The translations under genes were made by a program, and so were the position numbers. 64,000 nucleotides of DNA from Diploscapter coronatus (Eukaryota; Nematoda; Chromadorea; Rhabditida; Rhabditidae). The DNA lies in NCBI GenBank assembly GCA_964036155.1, contig OZ038422.1, positions 75,601,201 through 75,665,200 on the forward strand, in the 5' to 3' direction. The notes under the pieces are model-generated. The model worked only from the letters and a program-made list of their open reading frames with translations, was not told the DNA's origin and searched no databases. Shown one piece after another: positions 11,439 through 22,089 of the stretch (within the stretch, counting starts at the first letter, position 1; each line of letters starts with the position of its first letter).

Positions 11439-14371
11439 TCAAAACGGTAAATGATTCAATAGTTTCGATTTTTTTCTTGAAGGACTTGTCGATTTCGTCG
11501 GTAAAGCCACTGACAGCGTATCGACTCGAGTTATTCCTCTACGATGAGTGTTTGAAGCCGAAGTCGAAGTCGAGGTAACTGATCCTCGGAAAGACGACAC
11601 ATTTGAAACTCCTCCTCCTAATGAGCTTCGTTGGACATTCGATGGAGGAGTCGGCTGTGGAGGCGATGAGAATAAATGATAACCCGGATTAAAGGATGAC
11701 AGGCCAGTTGGTCCGGACCAGGATGATCTGAAATAAGCCTATTGGTGGTTATAAAATAGGAAAATTAGTTGAATTTTTTTAGTTTCATGAAAAAATCTAC
11801 CTGCTACTCAAGTTAGTCGGCGGAACAACTAGGCTGTTCCGATGAGATGCATACTGCTTAGCCCGAAACTCCATGTATTCTTGATTAACCTTTTCTCGAT
11901 CGTTAGGCTAAAATGTCTTTTTATTTATTTTTTTGAAGACTATAAATAGAGAGGCCAAGTCTTCCCTTTCTAAGGAGAGAAAGAACACACGAAACTTTCT
12001 GCCGTTTCAACTATCGTTAATTGCTCCGCTAATTAGCCATTAATTTCATGGAGCTACGACACCAATTAGGGTAACCAATGACACTCAAAATGACGGTGAC
12101 ATTGATTTTGAGGGCATGAGAGACATTAGATCTCCACGATACAGATCGAAGCCAAATAAATATCCAGCGGATTCGGATTCTCCATGGTCGATTTAATTTA
12201 TTTACATCGACAACTTGCCGAAATTCCGCCTGACGTTGTCTTCAAAGTTTGATGTGAGATTTAACGCTAAACGCAGTACGCGTGAAATACGGAAAGCCGC
12301 TGCAGGAACGAGTTGCCACACAAAAAATGATCATAACTTTCGATAGGATGGACCGTTGTTGAAAATTAAAAAAAGAAATTATGAGTTTTTCATAGTCCCA
12401 CCAAGCATGGTGATATCAAATTTACCCTATTTAAACCCATTTGGAAAACCACTTGGTCTCTCTAACTATAAACCTTTTCCGATCTCCAGAAATATTGCAC
12501 GAAGATCCGCTTCTTGAAGTTGTACCCGATTCCTTGTTCGTCTAAAATTTTTGGGCAATCTTAAATTTATTTTAATTGTATAAATTACAAACCTTCATTC
12601 ACAACCGGACTTATCGAGGATACAATTCTATGGAAAGAATGGAGCGTGCGCCAGCAGCTAAAATAGCGAGAAACTCGGAAGACCTATTTTACCGGGTTAA
12701 TTGTTTTCAAGATCCTAAAAGTAACCTTATCTAACGGAACCCTCATAATACCAGCCCCTTTTCTTCTCGACCGATAGGCACCCCGGAGTTCACCTTTACA
12801 GGTAAGCAGAGTCACCTAGAAATTCAGCCTCTGAGACATACGAGAACGTTGTTAACCTGATGAAAAGTAGTCATATTTTCTGAGCAGTAAAATCGCGTAG
12901 AGCTGCTGGTCTGCTTCCACCATTGCTGGTCGGAAAGAATTTCGTCGAGGGAAACCTGATCGCCGTCACAGATGAAACAGAAGTTGTCGACCACCATGGT
13001 TGGGGGAATCTGGCATGAATTTATAAGAAATTGTAAAATAATTTCGAAAGTAGAGAAACAACTAGAATTTCCATCTCATGTCATACAACTGATGGCTTTT
13101 AGAGAGAAAAATATAGAATCTCAAATTTAGCTTTTAGCTACAGAAATAGAATAAATTAAAGTACTGAAAAGGAGATGAGAAATTATGAAGAAAAACCTTG
13201 CTGATATATTTGACAGGGCATTTAATCGTGCTCGATAGAGTTGATGGTCCATCGAGAGGCAGTTCATCTACTGAATAAACCGGAATCGGTTCGCAGTGCT
13301 CTCCATAATGGAATAGCAGCTCTGCCTCGGAACTGTCTTCGTCCACTGATAATTGATTAAATTAGAGAAAAATACACGACCTTACTAAATTTAGCTGGAG
13401 TCGCATTGATCTTCACAGGGAAATCTATTGTTGATTCCTCGGAATCTTCTCTGAAATTTTTCTTTCTAAACATATTGATTTTCGTCTTAAATGAATGCAG
13501 TTCAAATCTTTATGAGGGGTATAATCTGAGTTCAACTATGGCTTTCAGCAAATTAAATAATCCTCCATAAAAATATCAAGATATGAAAAATCCACATAAA
13601 TTATTGCAAATTTAACTCTTTAGTATTTTTAAATTGCTTGTTTGTGTGTCTGTGTATTCGATCTTATCTTGAGCGATATGATGGTCCGTTTGGAGTGTGG
13701 TTTTTTGTATTAGGTTGCAACGTATAGATTTTATTGGAGTTTGGTCTTGATTTGGCGGCTTTAACTTGGCCAAAAAATTGGTAATATGCTAATTGTGTAA
13801 TTTCAAATGCACGAATGTAGATAGTCATTTTCCATTATGAACTGATGCTGGACGGTGAGGATTGGATAACTGTTGCTCATGTGTGGTGATGAACTTTTGT
13901 TCTGATATAAAACTATCGATATACTATTGTTTGAAAAGTGTATAAGGGGAGGAGCGAATCAATTCATTTCTGTGAACCGATGGAGAAAGGGAAGTGAGAT
14001 GGTTTAGGATTGGCTCTAGGTTTTCGTTTCTCATGTTCACTGTCAGTTGCTGTTTGTTATTGTACGGTTTTGGACTTGGTTTGATTTTGGAATTAGATTG
14101 TTTTGAGTTAATTTTGGTATTAATTTGGTTTGGATTGGAGCCTTTGTGAAGCAAAGGCTGAGCCGAGGGAGTGTGCGATCGAGGCTCATTATGTAGTGTG
14201 TTATCCATTTGATGTTTTTCAATTTGGTGATTTTTTCGACTCACCGTTCGAAATCAATAATCGTGTCTTGGTTGATTTTAATGATAGGCAAATTTGCGGA
14301 TGCATTTCCAGGCGCATCTTCGCCTATAATCACGGCGAATGTGGACGAGTCGTCTTCCACAAACCTCAAAT
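11439..14371 (-). CDS. unrecognised protein, tandem paralogue A
   Basis: I do not recognise this family. Exons read on the minus strand: about 14371-14242, 13450-about 13380, about 13347-13200, 13009-12842, 12815-12726, 12683-12593, 12541-12474, 11907-11801 and 11727-11439 (TGA). All junction phases agree. The N-terminal part is acidic (FVEDDSSTFA, DEDSSEAELL). The core holds DNFCFICDGDQVSLDEIL, DQQWWKQTS, SCWRTLHSFHRIV and FKKRIFVQYFWRSEK. The C terminus is Ser/Thr/Pro-rich and low in complexity. The core aligns from end to end with paralogue B at 15393-16697. An alternative start is the ATG at 13473, just before the TTTCAG acceptor of the second exon. An upstream exon may be missing. Acidic tail, compact core and basic C terminus could fit a nuclear regulator, but that is a guess. 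Confidence 0.7.
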
Positions 14372-15392
14372 TTGAACACCCTCAAAATTTTTCTGGATCA
14401 CACTCACTGCACACTCCTGCATGAACGAATCGAATTTTTCATTTAAGCAAAAATGTATAAGTCAATTTTCTTCTGATTCAGATTATGGAATTCGTTCGAA
14501 CGCAGATATTATTAAAGCTAGTAGAAGATTGCTATCACTTTATCCCAATCAAGACTCGAGAAGAAGTGTCACTGCAAAACGTCAATAAAAATCGTATTAT
14601 TGTGCTACGTTTACATAGTCTTGAAATTACTTGTTATGTAAAAAGAAATTCCACACAATTATCATTGGAAAACGTTTATCAGAAGATGTTCAAAAATCAC
14701 ATTGAAACGATCGTGATTTTATAGGTGAACGGGAATCTTACACGGTAGAAGAAATCCTCAACAATTAACAAACAGCGTAAAATATGTAAAGCATGAAATC
14801 GTGTCATGAAATTTGTAAGGTTCTAGGAGAAAGACTCGATAGAAATTCATGCATATTTTGCAGATATACCTTGTTTTTATGCTGCTAATGATAATTTCTA
14901 TCATAGATTTTCGGGTATATTTGCTAAAAATTCTACAAATTTTTTTTTTAAATACGAGATAATTTCAATAGAAATCATGAAAATTTAGAAATTTAAAAGC
15001 GATAGACCTGAGTATGTGACAAGCTGGAGCTTGAAACCCGATTTTCAGATTTGGGAATTGGAAAATATCATAATTAAGCTTATTACGCTCGAAAAAGTAA
15101 TAAAATTTGAAGTATTTTCGGAATGACGCCGTTAGCATATTCAGAAGCGTAGAATTGACAACATTTAGGCAGCCAGTTTGAGAAGAAGTCGGCAGAAATT
15201 TGATATAATGCGATTGATACGCTTCTCTGATGAAACGACTAATAATCGGAAGAAACTCTTGCATCAAGGATCAATGAAGTTTCGGGTTTGTCTGTTCATC
15301 AGAAAATCGATATGGACTCAGATAGTTTATTCTTTTAGAGGCAAGGTTATCGAATTCAACGAGTTTCACTAAAGCAATGAACATCTTTACTG
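14372..15392. other. interval between the two tandem paralogues
   Basis: About 1 kb between the 3' end of paralogue B and the first supported exon of paralogue A. It should contain the promoter and any missing 5' exon of paralogue A. Open frames here do not resemble the family. No gene or RNA is supported. Confidence 0.4.
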
Positions 15393-16697
15393 TCATATAT
15401 TTTGGAACCTCTTTCTGGCGGCCGGGTCTGTGACGAATCTGAGGAGTCGCTGCCGTCTCGGGTCGAATTCCTTCTGCACCCGGGCCTTCTCGATTGCCTT
15501 TGCGTTCCTCCACAAATATTGCACGAAGAGTCTCTTTTTGAAGTCGGGATTGGCGCCCCTCTCCTCAGTCGACACCTTGTCGATCATCGTGACGATCCGG
15601 TGGAACGACGTGCAGGTTTTCCAGAACGAGTAGAACCGAATCACCTTGTAGACGTGAGACAAGGGTACTTTCGCTGAGTCACTACGGGACCGGGTCGTGC
15701 CGCCAGACACGGAAGAACGAGGCGTCGATGAAGAGGAAGGTATCTGCACCTGAAAATACGATATTCGTACAGTTTTGGGAATGTAAAAGCAACCAACAGC
15801 CCAGGGGTTTCAAACCTCGAAATTTGATTTTGAGCATAAACTCATCAGTTTTCATATTTTGAAGAGTTTGCATGTAAATTAGTGAAGCAACAGAGATTGT
15901 ATGAGAAGGCAAAACTGCACACTTGGGGAAGGATTGACTTCATTAACATAGGGGAATTTCAAACCAGTTTCGTAATAATAAACCTGTGAATTAAGCACGA
16001 TATTTATCGGATAATTTAGCGGGTAACTAATTTTACGGCTCTGAAATGTCGTAATCTTGCGGAAGAATGGCATAAATTCGGAAATGAGCCTACTTGGATG
16101 GCATTTCCAGTGGTGGCGAGTTTCGCCGTGATGACTTTTCCCTTGGCGGTAATGCAGTTGACCCTGTGGAATTGTCGGAGGTCTTCCGAGTAGAAGTACT
16201 TCGTAGGTCGTGAGGTGTGCCGCCACCATTGGTCGTCTCCGAGGATATCACCCATTCGGACGCTTTCTCCGTCGACGACGAAGCAGTAGTTATCCTGCAA
16301 AAAGTTGATCCCCTGCTGAGAGCTTAAACCAGAGCTGAACAAGTTTTTTTTCAATTCGGCATTTTGAAATGTCTTTGCTCAGCCCTTATTAGATCCGAAT
16401 TACCTCGACCATGACGGGAGGAATCGTTGCAGTGAGCATGCTGTTTGGAGCCGCCATCAGGTTGCTCAGCGCAGCTTCCGTCTGCACAGTGTCGTGATGC
16501 ACCGAGTGCACGGGCATTTCCTGGTGGAATATTACTGGTTCCTGAAATTGAGTCTTGAGCGTTAAACCTCATTAAATCAATCTACCTCCGTATTTAACAA
16601 CGTCTCCGCAGTCATTCCAGAATCAACCAGCTCGAACGCACCCAGATCCAACTCGAATCCACCGTCTTCGTCGTCCGAAGACGATTCCAAGGGTACG
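15393..16697 (-). CDS. unrecognised protein, tandem paralogue B
   Basis: Exons on the minus strand are 16697-about 16586, 16541-16404, 16294-16094 and 15749-15393 (TGA). The order is an acidic stretch (LESSSDDEDGG), a linker, the core DNYCFVVDGESVRMGDIL and DDQWWRHTSRPTKYFYSEDL, a Ser/Arg linker, then FYSFWKTCTSFHRIV, FKKRLFVQYLWRNAK and a basic C terminus. It is the sister of paralogue A: roughly half the residues agree by eye across the DN(F/Y)CF block, and VPL...RF/YFS.W.T aligns without gaps. Here the C-terminal half is a single exon, where paralogue A has several introns. No in-frame start codon was found upstream of the first listed exon, which begins in mid-codon. That exon is phase-compatible with the last exon of the upstream potassium channel gene (see findings). 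The function is unknown. Confidence 0.7.
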
Positions 16698-17216
16698 CTA
16701 CAATGATTGAATAATCTTGGTTTAAAGTTATCTAGACAGGAAAAAGTTAGATTATTGCAAGATCACTGCAAATCGGTGTGAAAAACATATCAAGCTTTAG
16801 AAAATTACTCTGATTAGTGCTGGAGTGAGTACTATTCAATTTATGTCCAAATTTAGAAGCCCTATCATACAACTACAAAGAATAATTAGTTTGGTCAATT
16901 TTCAAAGTGCAGCTTATTAGGAAGTTAGCTTCTTCTTGATATGGTTTGAAAAATGCATGAACAGTACGGCAAACACAAACCACAATTCGAAAAAGTTAAA
17001 AAAATAATAATAAAAAAGTCGAACTGACAAATAAAACATTCGAAAATATAAATTAGAAAAAACGACTGATAGAAAACGAAACACGCCAATCGTAAGTGAA
17101 AGTGTAAGTGACGTCGAGCACGATCACCAAACTGTTGTGCAAAGTGAAGTTGTCAACCAAGTATGCACGATTTGAACTGCATTAATTCTCATCAATCATC
17201 AATTTTCTTTCATATT
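16698..17216. other. gap between paralogue B and the channel gene
   Basis: About 520 bp of AT-rich sequence. If the channel ends at the stop at 17217 this holds its 3' UTR and the 5' region of paralogue B. If the two are spliced together it is intron. No other feature is supported. Confidence 0.4.
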
Positions 17217-20200
17217 TCAAATCGTTATTGATGCAAAGCTAGTGTAAGTGCTGAAAAGGTAAAGAAAAGAATCGTTCAACCTTGGGTCGTCTTCGAGCGG
17301 AGGTGGGCTTTCTGCGATTTCGGACGGTCCGGGATCTGTCGGGTCGGGCGAGACGGTGATCGTCGGAGTGGCAGGTCGAGGTGGCGTGGGTTCGGGCGGG
17401 GGCGGAGGCGACAGAATCCGCGAGAGCAGCGGATGAATGTGGGCTGACGGCGAGTGCTGCGAGAAGACGGAGGACGTGAACGGAGGAGACAGAGGCACTA
17501 CGCGAGGGGAGATTTCGACGGGCACAACCAAGGGAGGAGAGGGCACGAGAGGAGTCGAGGAAGCACGTCGTCTGTCAAGGGTTCGTACTTATTTTACATT
17601 TCCTTTGGGGTTCTTTAAAATGCTGCAAAACTTCTCGCAAAATTTTGAAGTGTCCGCAAAAGAAAAAAAATGGGCTGAAGCGAAATAAGAGCCTTAAATG
17701 AAAACTCCTGCAAAAGCTTGGAATAAAAATCTCTGAAAGAGCTGTGCGATAAAAAAAAGTCGTAAGATATCTGATGAACTAAAAGAATTTCTTCTATTAC
17801 CCTTCATACGGCTTATTGTACTCCTCCAACATCCGGATGTAAGAGTCCCATTCTTCCATACAGGCCAATCCAATGGGCTGCAAATAGGATTTGTCAAAGA
17901 GTTAATTTAAAAACGAAAAATTGTACTGGTGAAACGGGAAGAAGCGGGCTACACTCAAAGGATAGCTTCACGAAAGCGTCATGCTACGTTTCACAAGGGA
18001 AAGATATGGCACTTTCAACATGAAGAAGAAAGTATTGAAAGTGGCAAAAACTTGGGCAGCGAGGGAAAAGTGATAGACTTACTGTTCTCGGAGATACAAG
18101 GACAACGGAAAGCGACTCTTCTGATGACGAGCTGAAAGAGGAGCGGACTTGCGAGAAGAGGGATGACAGATCGCGCTGCACCAGACCCATCAGCTTCGCT
18201 CGCGGCGAGACGTTCAACCAGGCGAATTCGTTTAGTGGGTCTGCCTTCTTAGCTTCCTTCTCTTTTCTCTTCCTCTGCAAAACTGGTTCCGGCGATTCGG
18301 CTGCCTTCTCGACGGTCGTCTTCTCCTGAATTGGGTAAAGCGAGGAGCGATAGCGCATGCGACGGGGCGGTGATTGAGCTTGAGCAAGATTGAGTTTAGG
18401 CACTTCGGGAGGGCGACGAGGCGATATGAGAGGGTGTTCCGGCTCCACTTCCAGATCCTGCTGCAGACTGGGAGGAGGCTCGAAGGTCACCAGATCTTCC
18501 TGTTCCATCTCATAAGCGTCTAACAGGTCACATTGAGCGGCCAATTTGGACAGCATGAAAGGTTCGGAAATGCGGAAAGACAGGGGTGGAAATGACAGAA
18601 GCGGATCACGAGCAGAAGCGGGAGGGGTACAGAACGAGCCGACAGGCATGCTACGGAGTGACTGAGGGCGCACCGAGGCGGGAGGATGGTAGGCGTTCGC
18701 TGGACAGGAGCGCAGACGACGCGAACTACGAGCGGCTCTGGCTGAAATTGGTCGGTCTGGAAACTTAAAAACAGCCTATCATACCTATTCCCTCATAATC
18801 AGGGCTTGGCAGTGGAAATTCGTACTCGAACGATGAAAGAGACGGTTGTGGAGATACGAAGTTTTCCCAGTAAGCCTGGAGGAGAAAGATTTTAGAGTTG
18901 TTTTTTTTCTATAGAACTGGCTTACCTGTCTTTGATGTACACTCGGTTCCGTGGAAAGTGAGCAATGTTCAGACAGAGGCGGACCCGACTCCGCCCATGA
19001 ATCACCTCGTGAGAGCATTCTTGCGAACATCCTGAGAAATTTGAAGAAATTTAAATTTAAAGGAAAACTATAGGTAAATTTTTTTTAAATCGTACATTGA
19101 GCGAGCAGATGCTGAGGAGTTACTGAATATGCTAGGTGGATGATAACTGAAGGCATCAAATTAATTATTTAAAAAAAAAAAATACAAATTCGCACCTTCT
19201 AATTGAGAGAACGCAGGGTGTAGGCACTTTGGATTGATGAGGAATTGAAAAACTATAACGGCTACTTTGAAGGATGTCATCGATAAGCCAGCTGAGTTTT
19301 TGAATCCAAATAATATTTACAAATCAAATGACTTACTCGGCAGTACTATCTTCCTTGATTTCGATAGACTTTTCTTCTGGGCGTATTGATGATCTAAAAA
19401 TTTCAAAAGTCGAGTTATTTTCTGCCCGAATTTCTCTAATCATACGGTTTCTCCTGAATCTGTTGGAATATCTGCAGGATTTCGTCGGCATGTCCCGTCG
19501 CCAATTTCCTTTCAATGATCCGCTTCCTCTTGAGCAATTGGAAGATGTCGGTTCCTTTGAACTGAAAATTTCTAGTTTCTTTCACAAATCAGCATGAAGT
19601 TTCCACCTTTCGTCCGAAGTAGTGAATCTTTTGAATGTATTGGATACCGACTAGATCGATACACATCGTCGTCACCGCCAAACCAACTCCCAAATAAACC
19701 AACATAACCACTATGTAACTGAAATTAAAATATTTGAGCAATTATTCAAACTTTAGCTCACTCATGATTATTCGGCGTAATATCCCCAAATCCTATCGTT
19801 GTTAACGAGATAAACGCTGTAATTTCAGATTTCAATAGTTTAAAAGCAAAAAAGCCTACAGAAATAGAATGCATCCATGTACGTCCATTTCTCTAGAAAC
19901 GAAAATAGGATTCCGCCGAAGGCGATGTAGAGCTAAATTTAATGGATAAAAATAGAGGTTTCTAAATTGATTAAATAATTTTTGAATCTCACGAGCAGTA
20001 TGGAGAACACAATGTAAACTGGGACTTCAGTTTTGTCAGCTTCGTTTATCCACTCGGCCAGGTCGATTTGCGATCGACTGCTACTGTGGGATGACGCCGC
20101 TTCTAAGTCCTCTACTGATTCTGAAAAATTTTGCCTTTTAGTTGCATATGTCCTCATGAAGAAAGTTCCTATGAATAAAGTGATGTGAAAGAAAGATATG

Positions 20201-22089
20201 AGCCTAATTTTGAATTCTTTGACAAAATAAATCAGAAAACTGTGTAGAAGAGCACGGCTGGATCCAGAGATAATCACAGGTAAGGAACGGGTGCGATTTT
20301 GGGTATCTGCGCATCTTAGTTTGATAATTCTGTACTTGAAGTCAGTCATTTCATGTCTTCTAAAGCATTCTGTTGTTAGACCGCTAGATTTGCGTCATCG
20401 TCCGTTTGATTAACATCGTCGTCTGTCAGCGTGTATGTGAGTGTGTGTGTGTGTGTGTCTGGTGTTAAATTGCTCCCTTCCACAGGCATCATCGTCTTTC
20501 TTCGTCCTTTGATATTTCTTCGCCGTCCTTCTCTCATTTCCTCCAAAGTTTCTTCTTTCAAACAAGATCTCTTTCATTCAATGCATGCCAAATCAGTCGT
20601 GTCTTTCTCTCATTGTCCTTCTTACGGCCATAGGATCGAGGCATCAACGCAAATCTCCATAAACGCTCACGTAACTGCGAAACTGACGAAATGCGCTATC
20701 TTTACATGATTCGAAATTCAACTAACATTAGCTTCAAATGAAATCCTTCTTTCAACCTTCATTTTCCAGTCTCATTTTACCACTATCCTACGACAATTAG
20801 ATCAAACTGCAAAACACAGACCTATTCCAACCTCAGACCAAAATTAACAATGAAAAACACATATTTGTAAAATTATACCCTTTCCATCCCTGAGTAGAAA
20901 GAGTTTGCGTTGTAGCCGTCGATGCAACTTCTGCATGTGACGGTAGAGCCAGATTGTGCACTCGGAAAGAAATTTGCCCAAGTCTAAAAATAGCTTTTTG
21001 AAGAAATAAAAAACAAAAAAAGGAAAATACCTCCAATAGTAATAATAGCTAGAGGGGCACCGAATAATGCGAAGACGACGCACATGATTCTCCCAGCTGG
21101 AGTGACGGGAACGATATTTCCGTAGCATAAAACGAACAGTTTAAATTTTTATCGAAAAGTTCAAGTAAAAAATCTATTAAAATCGGAAAAAAACATGAAA
21201 TTTAAGCAATTACCTATTGTAGCCATAGTAGTTGCAGCGAAAAACAGGGCACTGCCGGCCGTCCACATTTTCTCGGCCTTTTCACTTCGAGCTCGACTTC
21301 TTAAAAATTAACACAAAATAATTAACATTTTAAAAAATGCATACCGATGCCTCTTCCTCCTCTCACTATGATCATCGATTAACCTTTGAGAAATTCGCAC
21401 ATCGGGGTACCTAATGTAGTCGTGAATTAAAATAAACATCCGACTAATACTTACCTAACGTATTGCTCCTTGAAAGCCTTGTAGAGTTTTTCATTGAAGT
21501 GATACAACTGACCCTCGATCTCGTTCCTCCAGTTAGACTCGCTTTTAGCGCCTAAGTATTTTAATTACTTTCTAAAGTGTCATAATTTGATGATTAACTC
21601 ATGATCTTATGATAATTAAAGAGAATTTGATATATGCTCACCTCGAGATATAGTTGAAATGATATTGCTCCTCATTTCAGCGACTGTGTTCTTGCCAATC
21701 GATTTCAGCTAAAGCAAGTGGTGTTATTTTCAGGCTATGATAGACTAGATTCAATTCAGGAAAACCTACATAGTCTTCATTGGGCGATTCGAGTCGATAG
21801 AAAATGTATGCGCCGATTGCAGCGTAACAACACACGACGAAGACAAGACCAACATGGGGAAGAGCGAGTTTAATGTACTGAAATTTCAAACCACTATGTC
21901 GCTTTTTTCATCATTTATATTTTACAATCATAAATCCTAAGTCTTGATCAACTTTCTGACTATGAGAAGAAAAATACTCACTTTCTTGATCCGACTCCCA
22001 GTGCGCTCCTCGAGATGATCCTCTTGCGTCTCCCTGCTCGTCTCCAGCAGACCCTCGATCTCGCGCAGCGGATCCAGTGGATCATCCAT
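17217..22089 (-). CDS. two-pore-domain (TWK/K2P) potassium channel with long C-terminal tail
   Basis: A potassium leak channel subunit of the plasma membrane, working as a dimer. About 21 exons were followed, starting at MDDPLDPLREIEG (22089, with an in-frame stop just upstream). Order: short N terminus; TM1 (ALPHVGLVFVVCCYAAIGAY); large extracellular cap loop; pore 1 with TMATIG|YGNIVP split by an intron; TM2 ending ITIGDLGKFLSE; basic cytoplasmic linker and acidic/Ser segment; TM3; pore 2 TTIGFGDITPNNH; TM4 (VYLGVGLAVTTMCIDLVGIQ). A tail of about 500 residues follows, Pro/Ser-rich with PPRRMRYRSS and a PPPPPEPTPPRP run. The total is about 900 residues, long for the family. Two oddities: the acceptor before the pore-1 filter reads AT instead of AG (21127-21128), and the last exon may splice onward instead of stopping at 17217. 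Confidence 0.9.
20441..20458. repeat. (GT)9 microsatellite
   Basis: Nine uninterrupted GT units lie inside the long intron (20121-20878) of the two-pore channel gene, preceded by an imperfect GTGTATGTGA run. It is a simple repeat with no gene content. Confidence 0.9.

Noticed and set aside
13924..14244. 106-codon minus-strand frame rich in Asn, Lys, Gln and Pro
   Set aside because: It begins at the donor GTG of a supported exon and in another frame. Its composition reflects the skewed intron.
17050..17165. plus-strand exon-like stretch (TPIVSESVSDVEHDHQ... before a GTATGC donor)
   Set aside because: No acceptor or partner exon on the + strand. It lies in the gap between two minus-strand genes.
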